From NCBI GenBank assembly GCA_036337765.1, contig JAYZDP010000103.1, forward strand, positions 1-43,504: a stretch of DNA of 43,504 bases. The letters are read 5' to 3'. Source of the DNA: JAYZDP01 sp036337765. Lineage in GTDB: Bacteria; Acidobacteriota; Thermoanaerobaculia; Multivoradales; Multivoraceae. The notes beneath the pieces were generated by a model that did no database searches, was not told where the DNA came from, and was given only the letters and a program-made list of their open reading frames with translations. Position 1 is the stretch's first letter, and each line of letters opens with the position of its first letter. Shown in pieces: positions 7,861-16,018 of this stretch. Made by a program: the position numbers and the translations under genes.

Positions 7861-8399
7861 ATGAAGATCACCGCCCTCATCGTCGCCACCTGGATCGCCC
7901 TGCCCTACGCGGCAGGTGCCGACATCCTGATCACTCGCGACGGACAACGCATCGGGACCGATGGGGCGTGGAAAGACAGGGGCCGGCGCATCGTGTACAC
8001 GGCCAAGGGGGCCCTGTCGTCCATCTGCACCGACGAGATCGATCTGGAGATGAGCCGCGAGGCCACCGACGAGGCGATACGACCGAAGCCGAAGCCGGCA
8101 TGGGCGACGCTCTCGCCGAGGGGATGGCGAAGGGCGGCGAGGCGATGGGAGAGATGATGGGCAGCCTGATGAGCGTCATGGCCGAGATGGCGCCCACCCT
8201 GCAACGCCTCGAATCCGAGCACGATCTGGACACGGTCGAGGGGATCCAGGCCGCCGCGCCGGATCTGCACAACGTCGCCGTGGAGATGCTTCGCGGGATC
8301 GCCGATCAGATGGACGAAGTCGCCCGGCTGGCCCGCACCGATCCGCAGGCCGCCTTGGAGCTGCGTCACACCAGCAAGGCCGTGTCACCGACGCCCTGA
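7861..8399 (+). pseudogene. Secreted protein gene interrupted by a -1 frameshift
   Basis: The first part starts at ATG 7861 with a good Shine-Dalgarno (AAGGAG). It encodes a signal peptide (MKITALIVATWIALPYAAGA), then DILITRDGQRI, a WKDRGRRIVYTAKGALSSI segment and EIDLEMSREAT. This looks like a small secreted beta-domain seen in some Acidobacteriota proteins. In this frame it runs into low-quality arginine-rich sequence and stops at 8157. From about 8075-8100 the plausible coding continues in the -1 frame (MGDALAEGMAKGGEAMGEMM..., a Met/Glu/Ala-rich helical region) to the stop at 8399. The second half has an ATG at 8100 but no ribosome binding site. One frameshifted gene of about 178 residues is therefore likelier than two genes. 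A sequencing error could also explain it. Confidence 0.6.
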
Positions 8400-8469
8400 C
8401 GCCGGATGGACGAGGCAGCTCTGAGCCTGCGCTCTGCCGGGCACCAGCCGGCGAGCGCACCCCGAAAGG

Positions 8470-8805
8470 CTAGAGCTGCAGTAAGAGCCAGCCGCCGGCG
8501 ATCGTGCCGGCGATGGCGGCGCCGTAACAAAGTAGCGCCAGGGGAGTACCGAGGCTTCTCAGTCCTAGATCCACGAGGACCGCGCGGAAGCGGTGCGCCC
8601 AGTGAAAGAGGCAGAGGAAGATGACCACGAAGAGGAAGAGTCGCGCCAAGCGACTGCCGAGCAGTGCCAGCAGATCGGGCGCGCCCAGCCAGCCCAGCGG
8701 CACGGCGATTCCGGTCAGGAAAATCAGGGCGGGCAGGCAGAAGGCGGAAATGACGCCTCCCGCAGAGAACAGCGACCAGGGTATCGGTTCCTTCGATTTC
8801 GCCAT
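8470..8805 (-). CDS. frdD: Fumarate reductase membrane anchor subunit FrdD
   Basis: 111 residues with three hydrophobic helices. It follows the layout of Escherichia coli FrdD: WSLFSAGGVISAFCLPALIF, then GIAVPLGWL, and after the second helix a His-containing FHWAHRFRAVLVDLGL segment. With FrdC it anchors the FrdAB catalytic dimer and forms the menaquinol site. The ATG at 8803-8805 lies five bases after the frdC stop. It is the last gene of the frdABCD operon, which reads leftwards. The far end abuts the convergent frameshifted gene at 8399. Confidence 0.88.
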   Translation of the reverse strand: MAKSKEPIPWSLFSAGGVISAFCLPALIFLTGIAVPLGWLGAPDLLALLGSRLARLFLFVVIFLCLFHWAHRFRAVLVDLGLRSLGTPLALLCYGAAIAGTIAGGWLLLQL

Positions 8806-8810
8806 TCGAC

Positions 8811-9191
8811 CTATCCCAAGACGATCCAGGTGAGCGCACCGGTCACCGCCACCCAGGCGATCCAAGCGGCGGTCACGATCGCAGGGGCGCCGATCTTGTC
8901 CTCGCCGCGATACAGCACGATCGCCTGCGGCATGACGTTGAACCACGTCAAGGTATGAAAGAGACAGAGCGCGAGTGCTATGAGATGCAACACCACACTC
9001 GTGGGGCTCGAGAGCCGATCGATCAGGGCTGCGAAGGCGTCTTCGCTGCGCGCACTCGACACCAGGAGCAGAAGAAACAGCGTGTAGCCGCCCACCGCCA
9101 CGCAGGTGAGCTCGCGGAGCATGAAATAGACGTAGGTCGGCCTCCTCAGCCACCAGCCGGCGCCCATCGGGCGAATGTACTCCTTCGCCAT
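8811..9191 (-). CDS. frdC: Fumarate reductase membrane anchor subunit FrdC
   Basis: 126 residues, three membrane helices. The N-terminus EYIRPMGAGWWLRRPTYVYF and the following MLRELT match E. coli FrdC (YVRPM...WW...YMLRE), including the Glu implicated in quinone chemistry. The segment LFHTLTWFNVMPQAI corresponds to the LHTKTWFELAPKA region. I chose the ATG at 9189-9191 (MAKEYIRP), four bases after the frdB stop; an ATG five codons upstream would overlap frdB. No haem-ligand pattern stands out, consistent with the haem-free D-type enzyme. Confidence 0.9.
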   Translation of the reverse strand: MAKEYIRPMGAGWWLRRPTYVYFMLRELTCVAVGGYTLFLLLLVSSARSEDAFAALIDRLSSPTSVVLHLIALALCLFHTLTWFNVMPQAIVLYRGEDKIGAPAIVTAAWIAWVAVTGALTWIVLG

Positions 9192-9195
9192 TGCC

Positions 9196-9963
9196 CTACT
9201 TTCCACTCCCCGGCATCAGAAAGGACGTGAAGAAGTCGGTGGTGTGCGCGATCTTCGCCTGCTGGATCGCCCCGGCGGGATCGACGCTCTTGGGGCACAC
9301 GCGCGAGCAATCACCCACCGCCGTACATTCCCAGATTCCCTCGTGGCTGAACATGACCTCCTCCCGTTCGGCCGACGCGCCGTCGCGGGAGTCAAGGTTG
9401 TAGCGTTGCGCGAGCGCCAGCGCAGCCGGTCCTACGAACTCGGGATGATGGCCAACGACCGGGCACGCCGAGTAGCAGAGCATGCAGTTGATGCACATGC
9501 TGAACTGCTTGAAATGCGCCAGCTCGGCGGGCGTCTGGAGGTCTTCGCCGTCTTCGACACTTTTCTCCTCACGAGGAATCATCCACGCCTTCACGTCGTC
9601 GAGCTTGTCGAGAAAACTCTCCATGTTGATCACGAGATCGCGCACCACGGGGAAGTAGCTGAGCGGATCGACCCGGATTGGACTCGGATAGTAGTCGCGC
9701 AAGAAGGCGGCGCAGGTGAGCTTCGGCTCGTTGTTGACCAGCATGCCGCAGCTGCCGCACACCCCCATCCGGCACGACCAGCGGTAGCTCAGCGAGCCGT
9801 CGAGCTCGTCCTTGATGTAGTTGAGCGCGTCGAGAACGACCCAGTCCTCCTTGTAGGGAACCTCGTAGCTCTGGTACGTCGGCTCGCCGCCCTGGTCAGG
9901 AAGGTAGCGAAACACCTCGAGCGTGATGGTCTCGCCCGACGACTTCTCTTCAAGAGGTGCCAT
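9196..9963 (-). CDS. frdB: Fumarate reductase iron-sulfur subunit FrdB
   Basis: 255 residues. It carries electrons between membrane menaquinol and the FrdA flavin through three clusters. The N-terminal plant-type ferredoxin domain has SCRMGVCGSCGMLVNNEPKL followed by TC for the [2Fe-2S] cluster. The C-terminal domain has MCINCMLCYSACP and ECTAVGDCSRVCPKSVDP for the [4Fe-4S] and [3Fe-4S] clusters. The ATG lies inside the end of frdA, with a 14-base overlap. Motif spacing follows FrdB/SdhB throughout. Confidence 0.96.
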   Translation of the reverse strand: MAPLEEKSSGETITLEVFRYLPDQGGEPTYQSYEVPYKEDWVVLDALNYIKDELDGSLSYRWSCRMGVCGSCGMLVNNEPKLTCAAFLRDYYPSPIRVDPLSYFPVVRDLVINMESFLDKLDDVKAWMIPREEKSVEDGEDLQTPAELAHFKQFSMCINCMLCYSACPVVGHHPEFVGPAALALAQRYNLDSRDGASAEREEVMFSHEGIWECTAVGDCSRVCPKSVDPAGAIQQAKIAHTTDFFTSFLMPGSGK

Positions 9964-11710
9964 ATACGCGATCTCCGGGGGCCCAGCGGGTGATGACGAC
10001 GTCCGAGTACTCGATGCGAGGATCCCCCTCCTGGCTGTAGGCGAGCGAGTGCTTCAGGAAACGATCATCGTCTCGTTCCGGGTGATCCGTTCTCTGGTGT
10101 GAGCCGCGCGATTCGGTCCTTGCGAGAGCGCTGTGAGCCAGGGCCTCGGCGCAATCGAGCAGGAAACCGAGCTCGAGTGCGGTGGTGAGCTCGGTATTGA
10201 ACGTGAGGCTCTTGTCCGCCAGATCGATGCGCGAGTAACGATCCTTGAGCTCGCGAATGGTGTCGCAGGTTCGCTCCAGAGCCGGACCTTCGCGGTAGAT
10301 GCCCGCCCCCTCCTCCATCGCGTCGGTGAGCTCGGCACGTATGCCGGCGATCGACTCCCCACCTCGAGAGCCCTCGAAGAAGCGTTCCCGGATGCGAAGC
10401 TGCTCCTGCTCGGCCAGCGCGGCCACCTCGTCTGCGGCGATCGACGGGTTGGCCGCCGCGAAAGCCACCGCCGAGCGCGCGGCGCGGGCTCCAAAGACCA
10501 GCAGCTCGGTGAGCGAGTTCGAGCCGAGGCGATTGGCCCCGTTGATCGACACGCAGGCGCACTCGCCGGCTGCGAAGAGGCCCGGCAACGGCGTTGCCCC
10601 GTCGATATTGGTATCGACGCCGCCCATGCAGTAGTGAACGACAGGGCGTACGGGGATGAGCTCGTGAACAGGGTCGATACCGACATAGTTCTTGCACAGC
10701 TCGCGCACGAACGGCAGCTTCTTGTCGATCTTCTTCTCACCCAGGTGGCGCAGGTCGAGGTGGACGATGTGACCATACGGGCCTTCCATCGTGCCGCCCT
10801 TCGCACGCTCTCCCATGAAGGCCTGCGACAGGCGATCTCTCGGACCGAGCTCCATGGTCCGCTTGCGCGGATGCTCGGGGTCATCGACGTCGAGGGGCTG
10901 TCCGAGGTCGTAGTCCTGGAGGTAGCGGCGGCCGTCCTTGTTGACCATCACGCCGCCCTCACCGCGCGAGGCCTCCGTGATCAGGATCCCCGTGCCGGGG
11001 AGCCCCGTCGGATGGTACTGGACGAACTCCATGTCCTTCAGCGGCACGCCAGCGCGATACGCCATCGCCATGCCGTCGCCACTTTTGATGGCGGCGTTGG
11101 TGGTGAAGGGAAAGATCCTTCCGGCACCTCCGGTGCACAAGATCACCGCCTTGCCCACCACCGCACGGATCTGGCCGCTACGTAGCTCGAGAGCTGCAAC
11201 GCCCTGACAGCGGCCGTCAGCGACGAGTAGCTCGGTTGCGAACCACTCGTCGTAGCGAGTGACGTTGTCGTACTTCAGCGCGGTCTGGAACAGCGTGTGG
11301 AGCATGTGGAAGCCGGTCTTGTCGGCGGCGTACCAGGTGCGCTCGATCTTCATACCGCCGAAGGGCCGCACCGCGACAGTTCCGTCTGGCTCGCGGCTCC
11401 ACGGGCAGCCCCAGTGCTCCAGCTGGATCATCTCCTTCGGCGCCTCGTTCACGAACAGCTCGACGGCGTCCTGGTCGGCCAGCCAATCGGCGCCGGAGAT
11501 GGTGTCGTAGATGTGATCCTCGATACTGTCGCTGTCCTTGATCACCGCCGCCGCACCGCCTTCAGCGGCGACCGTGTGGGAGCGCATCGGATAGACCTTC
11601 GACACCACCCCAATCGACAGCTCAGGGTTCTCTTCGCCAATCGCGATAGCGGCTCGAAGCCCGGCCCCGCCGCCGCCGATGACAACCAGATCGTGAGTTA
11701 ACAGTTCCAT
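9950..11710 (-). CDS. frdA: Fumarate reductase flavoprotein subunit FrdA
   Basis: 586-residue catalytic subunit reducing fumarate to succinate, or the reverse. The FAD motif DLVVIGGGGAGLRAAIAIGE is followed by PMRSHTVAAEGGAAA, with His45 the expected covalent FAD ligand. The substrate site has HPTGLPGTGILITEASRGE (His233) and MELGPRDRLSQAF, where Arg291 should be the proton shuttle. NGANRLGSNSLTELLVFG and SRGSHQRTDHPERDD close the family pattern. Throughout it is closer to E. coli FrdA than to typical SdhA. I chose the ATG at 11708-11710 (MELLTHDLVVIGG); an in-frame ATG 16 codons earlier only adds a non-conserved tail. First gene of the frdABCD operon. The 156-base gap to pcnB should hold its promoter, which I cannot pinpoint. 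Confidence 0.96.
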   Translation of the reverse strand: MELLTHDLVVIGGGGAGLRAAIAIGEENPELSIGVVSKVYPMRSHTVAAEGGAAAVIKDSDSIEDHIYDTISGADWLADQDAVELFVNEAPKEMIQLEHWGCPWSREPDGTVAVRPFGGMKIERTWYAADKTGFHMLHTLFQTALKYDNVTRYDEWFATELLVADGRCQGVAALELRSGQIRAVVGKAVILCTGGAGRIFPFTTNAAIKSGDGMAMAYRAGVPLKDMEFVQYHPTGLPGTGILITEASRGEGGVMVNKDGRRYLQDYDLGQPLDVDDPEHPRKRTMELGPRDRLSQAFMGERAKGGTMEGPYGHIVHLDLRHLGEKKIDKKLPFVRELCKNYVGIDPVHELIPVRPVVHYCMGGVDTNIDGATPLPGLFAAGECACVSINGANRLGSNSLTELLVFGARAARSAVAFAAANPSIAADEVAALAEQEQLRIRERFFEGSRGGESIAGIRAELTDAMEEGAGIYREGPALERTCDTIRELKDRYSRIDLADKSLTFNTELTTALELGFLLDCAEALAHSALARTESRGSHQRTDHPERDDDRFLKHSLAYSQEGDPRIEYSDVVITRWAPGDRVYGTS

Positions 11711-11866
11711 ACCGAGGGTCGCCCAGGGCGCGGCGCCGCCGGAGGCTATCGAAGTCACCGGAGAGCGTCAACGACTCGGCCGGACCGATCGAGCAACACT
11801 CTTTCGAGGCCATTTTCGATGCGCCCCAGGCGTTGCGGCACGCCTAACGGACCGGCTGATACATGC

Positions 11867-13147
11867 CTAGGAACGGCGGCGGCGACGGGGGCGGGACCGA
11901 CGACGGCCGCGTGGAGCCGCGGCTGCCACCTTACCGGCCCGGAGCCAGCCGTCGAGGTTCTCCTGGCCCTGGCCGGTGGCTTGAACCAGGAGCTCGAACA
12001 GGCGCACCGCTTCGGGGAAGTGAGAGTGCTGGGTGACTCGGCGAATCGCACCGGGTGCGCCTATGGGGAGCTCACAGAGGCGCTGAAAGAGGAACAGGGT
12101 CTGTTCGGTGTGCTTGGTGCGGATGTTGGACAGCGCGAAGCGCTCGCGCAGGCCCGCCACCACCTCCTCGACGACCCGCCGAAGCTCGGTGCGCTTTAGG
12201 TGGCGATCGAGCTTCTCCTCGCGCTGCTGCAGTCGATGTACGACCGTCGATACCAGAAGGGCGGCCAACAGGAAGGAATCGGAGAAATCCTCTTTCTTGA
12301 CCCGCTTGTCGACCAGGGGCATGAGCTGCGGGAACGACGCCTCGAGCTCCGGATCGAGCATGTCGCCGAGCTCGGGCAGAATGACCTCGGCCAGGCCGAG
12401 CTCCCACATCCACCGGAAGGACGGAGCGGCGGCGGTGCAGCGCAGGAGCGCCAGGAGCTCTTCGATGAGCCTCGCCGGCGAGGCCTTGGCGAGCTCCTCA
12501 CGCTGGCGGAGGATCGCCTGCTGGGCCTCCTCCTCGACCTCGAAGCCCAGCCGTCCCGCCATCTCGCAGGCCCGCAACATTCGCACCGGGTCTTCCTGGA
12601 AGCGGACGTCGGGCTCGCCGATGACCCGGATCAGGCCCTCGTCGAGATCCTCAATCCCGCCCACGAAGTCGACCACCGTCTGGTCGCAGATCCGATAGAA
12701 GAGCGCGTTGACCGTGAAGTCGCGGCGAAACGCGTCCTCCTCGGGAGATCCGAAAACGTTGTCGTCCCTCACCAGGAGGTCGTCGCCCTCGCCGTCCGGT
12801 CTGGGGGGGCCGCGAAAAGTCGAAACCTCGACGATCGAGTCGTGGAAGAAGACGTGTACGAGGCGGAAGCGGCGACCGATCAGACGCGAGTTGCGAAACA
12901 GCCGCCGTACCTCGCGTGGCGTGGCGTCCGTGGCGACGTCGAAGTCCTTGGGTCTGCGGCCGAGCATGAGGTCGCGCACCGAGCCGCCTACGAGGCAGGC
13001 CTCGTAGCCAGCCCGGTCGAGGCGACGTAGGACCTTCAACGCGTCGCCGGAGATCCGACTGAAGGTGACCTCGTGCTGGTCCCTCTGGAGTATCTCGGCT
13101 GACGCGAACTCGTCATAGCTGTCTGGGTCCTTCTCCGATTCGGCCAC
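11867..13147 (-). CDS. pcnB: Poly(A) polymerase I / CCA-adding-family nucleotidyltransferase
   Basis: Class II nucleotidyltransferase, 426 residues from the chosen start. The head domain has CLVGGSVRDLMLGRRPKDFD with the catalytic DxD and then TDATPREVRRLFRNSRLIG. A second block is RRDFTVNALFY, followed by RFQEDPVRMLRACEMAGRLG. The RRLFRNSRLIGRRFRLVHV segment and the extremely basic C-terminal tail (GRRRSRPRRRRRS) point to PcnB, which adds 3' poly(A) tails that promote RNA decay, rather than to a CCA enzyme. I chose the GTG at 13145-13147; an in-frame ATG at 13192 would add 15 residues (MPEECSVPCGSYNAA) and span a TATAAT box. Divergent from the MaoC-like gene. Confidence 0.88.
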   Translation of the reverse strand: MAESEKDPDSYDEFASAEILQRDQHEVTFSRISGDALKVLRRLDRAGYEACLVGGSVRDLMLGRRPKDFDVATDATPREVRRLFRNSRLIGRRFRLVHVFFHDSIVEVSTFRGPPRPDGEGDDLLVRDDNVFGSPEEDAFRRDFTVNALFYRICDQTVVDFVGGIEDLDEGLIRVIGEPDVRFQEDPVRMLRACEMAGRLGFEVEEEAQQAILRQREELAKASPARLIEELLALLRCTAAAPSFRWMWELGLAEVILPELGDMLDPELEASFPQLMPLVDKRVKKEDFSDSFLLAALLVSTVVHRLQQREEKLDRHLKRTELRRVVEEVVAGLRERFALSNIRTKHTEQTLFLFQRLCELPIGAPGAIRRVTQHSHFPEAVRLFELLVQATGQGQENLDGWLRAGKVAAAAPRGRRRSRPRRRRRS

Positions 13148-13153
13148 CGCTGC

Positions 13154-13159
13154 ATTATA
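13154..13159 (-). promoter_or_regulatory. Perfect TATAAT box just before the pcnB GTG
   Basis: On the minus strand, TATAAT is followed by six bases and then the GTG start of pcnB. If it is a sigma-70 -10 element, transcription would start at or very near the start codon, giving a leaderless message. A clear -35 element is missing at 17 bases (AGTGTA). The match may be chance in the short divergent region. Confidence 0.35.
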
Positions 13160-13214
13160 GGAACCGCAGGGGACGCTACACTCCTCCGGCACCGGAAAAG
13201 AGGAATCGATCCAT

Positions 13215-13706
13215 ATGGTCGCAAAGGAGAGCTGGACGGGCAGGGTTTTCGAGGACTTCGCTGTCGGCGACGTCTACGAGCATCCGATCGGGCGCACCGT
13301 GACGACTGCTGACAACGTTTGGTTCACGGCAATCACTATGAACCCCAATCCGATCCACTTCGATCACATGTACGCTGCGGCTTCGGACTTCGGCAAGCCG
13401 CTTGTCAACAGCTGCTTCACGATCGCGCTCGTGACCGGCCTGTCGGTCAGCGACATGTCGCAGAACGCCGTTAACCTGGGCTGGGACGCGGTGCGCATCC
13501 CCCGCCCTGTGTTCGAGGGCGACACGGTCTACGCCCGAAGCGTTGTCACCGAAAGCCGCGAGTCGAAGTCGCGCCCACATCAGGGCATCGTCGGCTTCAA
13601 CACCGAGGGCTACAACCAGGATGGCAAGACCGTCCTGACCTTCAGCCGCACGATGCTTGTGTACCGCAGGGGCCACGTGCCGCCAACTCCCCGCCCGACG
13701 AGCTGA
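13215..13706 (+). CDS. MaoC-like (hot-dog fold) dehydratase
   Basis: 163 residues. The N-terminus GRVFEDFAVGDVYEHPIGRTVT and the hydratase-2 type motif NPNPIHFDHMYAAASDFGKP, with Asp-His in place, are typical of MaoC domain enoyl-CoA or acyl-CoA hydratases. GDTVYARSVVTESRESKSRP and GYNQDGKTVLTFSRTMLVYR follow. The closest feel is to single-domain mesaconyl/beta-methylmalyl-CoA-type dehydratases, but substrate cannot be read from sequence. The ATG at 13215 follows AAAGAGGA by about 11 bases. It is 19 bases upstream of the transporter ATPase and could lead that operon, although no functional link is obvious. Confidence 0.88.
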   Translation: MVAKESWTGRVFEDFAVGDVYEHPIGRTVTTADNVWFTAITMNPNPIHFDHMYAAASDFGKPLVNSCFTIALVTGLSVSDMSQNAVNLGWDAVRIPRPVFEGDTVYARSVVTESRESKSRPHQGIVGFNTEGYNQDGKTVLTFSRTMLVYRRGHVPPTPRPTS

Positions 13707-13725
13707 CGTCGGGGCCGGCGCCGTC

Positions 13726-14490
13726 ATGACGCACAACCAAGCGGACGTCGTAACGGCGCTCGAGGCCCGGAACGTCACCAAGATCTTCGGCGGCGAGGTC
13801 ACGGCGCTGGACGGCGTCGACCTGCGAGTGGAGCGCGGCGAGACCGTGGCTCTGGTCGGAGAGAGCGGGTGCGGCAAGACGACCCTCCTGCGCCTCTTCA
13901 ACCGCATGGAGACCCCGACGAGCGGCACCGTTCTGCTGCACGGTACCTCCGTCGCCGAAGGCAGCCCCATCCCGCTGCGGCGCCAACTGGGCTACGTCCA
14001 GCAGGAGGGAGGGCTGCTTCCCCATTGGACCGTTGAGCGCAATATCGGTCTCGTGCCGTCCCTGATTGGCTGGGACGCAGAGCGCACCACCGCGCGGACC
14101 TACGAGCTGCTCGAACTGGTGGGCCTGGAGCCCGAGGACTACGCCGCGCGTTACCCAGCCGACCTCTCCGGCGGCCAGCGCCAGCGGGTGGCCTTTGCGA
14201 GAGCCGTCGCCGCCGACCCAGACGTGATCCTTCTAGACGAACCCTTCGGCGCGCTCGACGCCATCACGCGCCTGGAGCTGCAGGACCAGTTCCTCGATCT
14301 CAAGCAGCGCCTCGGCAAGACCTTCCTCATCGTGACTCATGATCTCGGCGAAGCCTTCCGCCTCAGCGATCGGGTGGCCGTGATGCGCCACGGGCGAGTG
14401 CTCCAGGTAGCCTCGGGACCCCAGCTTCGAGCACACCCCGAAGACCCCTACGTCGAGCGGCTGCTCGAGCTCGGAGGTAACCGTGCGTAG
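13726..14490 (+). CDS. ABC transporter ATP-binding protein, osmoprotectant/ergothioneine (OpuCA/EgtV) type
   Basis: 254 residues. Walker A is GESGCGKTT at about residues 45-53, the Q-loop lies around YVQQEGGLLP, the signature LSGGQRQR at 147-154 and Walker B VILLDEPFGALDAITR from 167. A switch His follows in LIVTHDLGEAF. The N-terminal RNVTKIFGGEVTALDGVDL and the NRMETPTSGTVLLHG segment place it with the quaternary-amine importer ATPases (ProV/OpuCA). It lacks the C-terminal CBS domains of osmoregulated members, so regulation by ionic strength through CBS is unlikely. Its stop overlaps the next gene by 8 bases. The downstream egtD makes an ergothioneine-related substrate an attractive possibility. 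Confidence 0.92.
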   Translation: MTHNQADVVTALEARNVTKIFGGEVTALDGVDLRVERGETVALVGESGCGKTTLLRLFNRMETPTSGTVLLHGTSVAEGSPIPLRRQLGYVQQEGGLLPHWTVERNIGLVPSLIGWDAERTTARTYELLELVGLEPEDYAARYPADLSGGQRQRVAFARAVAADPDVILLDEPFGALDAITRLELQDQFLDLKQRLGKTFLIVTHDLGEAFRLSDRVAVMRHGRVLQVASGPQLRAHPEDPYVERLLELGGNRA

Positions 14491-16018
14491 CCGACTGGTC
14501 GCCTGCATGCTCGCCACCACCCTCGTTGCGAACGCGAGCCTCGCCGCCGATACGATCGTCGTCGGATCGAAGAACTTCGCCGAAAGCCGGTTTCTGGGAG
14601 AGCTCTTCGCGCAGCTCATCGAGGAGAAGACCGACCTCGAAGTCGAGCGGCGACTCGGCCTGGTCGGGACCGAGTTCGTGTTCGAGGCGCTGCGCAACGG
14701 CAGTGTCGACGTCTACCCGGAGTACACCGGAACGGGTCTGGTGACGATCCTCAAGCACAACTCGATCGGCGACCCGACCGAAGCGCTCGGCACCGTGCGC
14801 CGCCACTTTCTCGATCGCTGGGATCTGCACTGGCTCGCGCCACTGGGATTCGAGAACACCTGGGAGATGGCGGTACGCCGCGAGTTCGCCGAGGCGCATG
14901 ATCTGCGCACTATCGGCGATCTCAGCCGGGTTACCGACACGATCTCGGCCGGCTTCGGGGGCGAGTTCGGCGAGCGCGCCGACGGACTCGCGGGCATGCA
15001 GGAGTTCTACGGCTTCGAGCTCGAAAACGTGCGCGTGATGCAGCAGGCACTCAAGTACCAGGCAGCCGATGACGGCCTGGTCGACCTGATCGACGCCTAC
15101 GGCACCGACGGCCGGCTGGCGGTGGTCGATCTCGTGCTGCTCGAGGACGACGGCAACTTCTTCCCGCCCTACGATGCGGTACCCCTGGTGCGGGGCGAGA
15201 CGTTGCAACGACATCCCGAGATCGGCGCCGCTCTGGCACTTCTCGGTGGAGCGCTCGACGAAGTGTCGATGCGCGCGATCAATCTTCGTCTTCAAGAGGA
15301 GAAGGAGCCGGAAGGCCAGGTGGCGCGCGACGTGCTCGCACGACTAGGTCTCTTGGGCGATGTCGCTATCGAGGCGATCGAAAACGACGGGCGGACTACA
15401 GGAACGGTCACCGCGACCGACATCGGCAACTGGACTGTGCAGCACCTCACACTCTCGATCGGCGCCCTGATCCTAGGCGTCGTAGTCGCCGTGCCTCTGG
15501 GGCTCGGACTGGAGCGGCGCCGGCGCGTTGCCGAGGGGATCATCCGCGGTGTCGGCACGACCCAGACCATCCCATCGCTGGCGCTCCTGGGGTTTCTGAT
15601 CCCTGTTCTCGGCGTCGGGGTCGTACCCGCGATCGTGGCGCTCTGGCTCTATTCGCTCTTCCCGATCCTCCGCAACACCTATACCGGTGTGCGCGACGCA
15701 GACCCCGAGGCCGTGGAAGCGGCACTCGCACTCGGCATGACCGAAGGCCAAGTACTGAGACACGTGCGGCTCCCCCTAGCGGTCCCGACCATCATGGCCG
15801 GCGTGCGCACTGCCGGGGTCATCACGGTCGGCACCGCGACCCTGGCGGCCTTCATCGGCGCCGGAGGGCTGGGGGAGCCGATCATTGCCGGCGTCCAGCT
15901 CCTCGACTCGAGCCGGATCCTCGCGGGAGCCATCCCCGCAGCACTGCTCGCGGTCGGCGTCGACGCGTCGCTCGGTCTCTTGGAGAGGAATCTGACGCCG
16001 AGGGGGCTGCGAGCTTGA
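14483..16018 (+). CDS. Fused substrate-binding protein and permease of an osmoprotectant/ergothioneine-type ABC importer
   Basis: 511 residues. A signal peptide (about 1-21, LVACMLATTLVANASLAADT) leads into an OpuAC-type binding domain, about 23-275: VVGSKNFAESRFLGELFAQL, VYPEYTGTGLV, LGFENTWEMAVRREF and FPPYDAVPLVRGE. From about 308 a ProW-type permease follows, with GLERRRRVAEGIIRGVGTTQ, then TIPSLALLGFLIPVLGVG, the EAA-loop EAALALGMTEGQVLRHVRLP, and IGAGGLGEPI. In EgtU of Streptococcus and Helicobacter, as I recall, the permease comes first and the binding domain last; here the order is reversed. It overlaps both the ATPase gene and egtD (TTGA), so all three are translationally coupled. 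The substrate is likely a quaternary amine; ergothioneine or hercynine is inferred from context. Confidence 0.9.
   Translation: MRSRLVACMLATTLVANASLAADTIVVGSKNFAESRFLGELFAQLIEEKTDLEVERRLGLVGTEFVFEALRNGSVDVYPEYTGTGLVTILKHNSIGDPTEALGTVRRHFLDRWDLHWLAPLGFENTWEMAVRREFAEAHDLRTIGDLSRVTDTISAGFGGEFGERADGLAGMQEFYGFELENVRVMQQALKYQAADDGLVDLIDAYGTDGRLAVVDLVLLEDDGNFFPPYDAVPLVRGETLQRHPEIGAALALLGGALDEVSMRAINLRLQEEKEPEGQVARDVLARLGLLGDVAIEAIENDGRTTGTVTATDIGNWTVQHLTLSIGALILGVVVAVPLGLGLERRRRVAEGIIRGVGTTQTIPSLALLGFLIPVLGVGVVPAIVALWLYSLFPILRNTYTGVRDADPEAVEAALALGMTEGQVLRHVRLPLAVPTIMAGVRTAGVITVGTATLAAFIGAGGLGEPIIAGVQLLDSSRILAGAIPAALLAVGVDASLGLLERNLTPRGLRA

Noticed and set aside
8100..8399. Separate gene starting at ATG 8100
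   Set aside because: No ribosome binding site, and the sequence continues naturally from the upstream signal-peptide frame; a frameshift explains it better.
10133..11185. 350-codon plus-strand open frame
   Set aside because: Antisense shadow of frdA.
13176..13970. 264-codon minus-strand open frame across the MaoC-like and ATPase genes
   Set aside because: Spans two recognisable plus-strand genes and has no family pattern.
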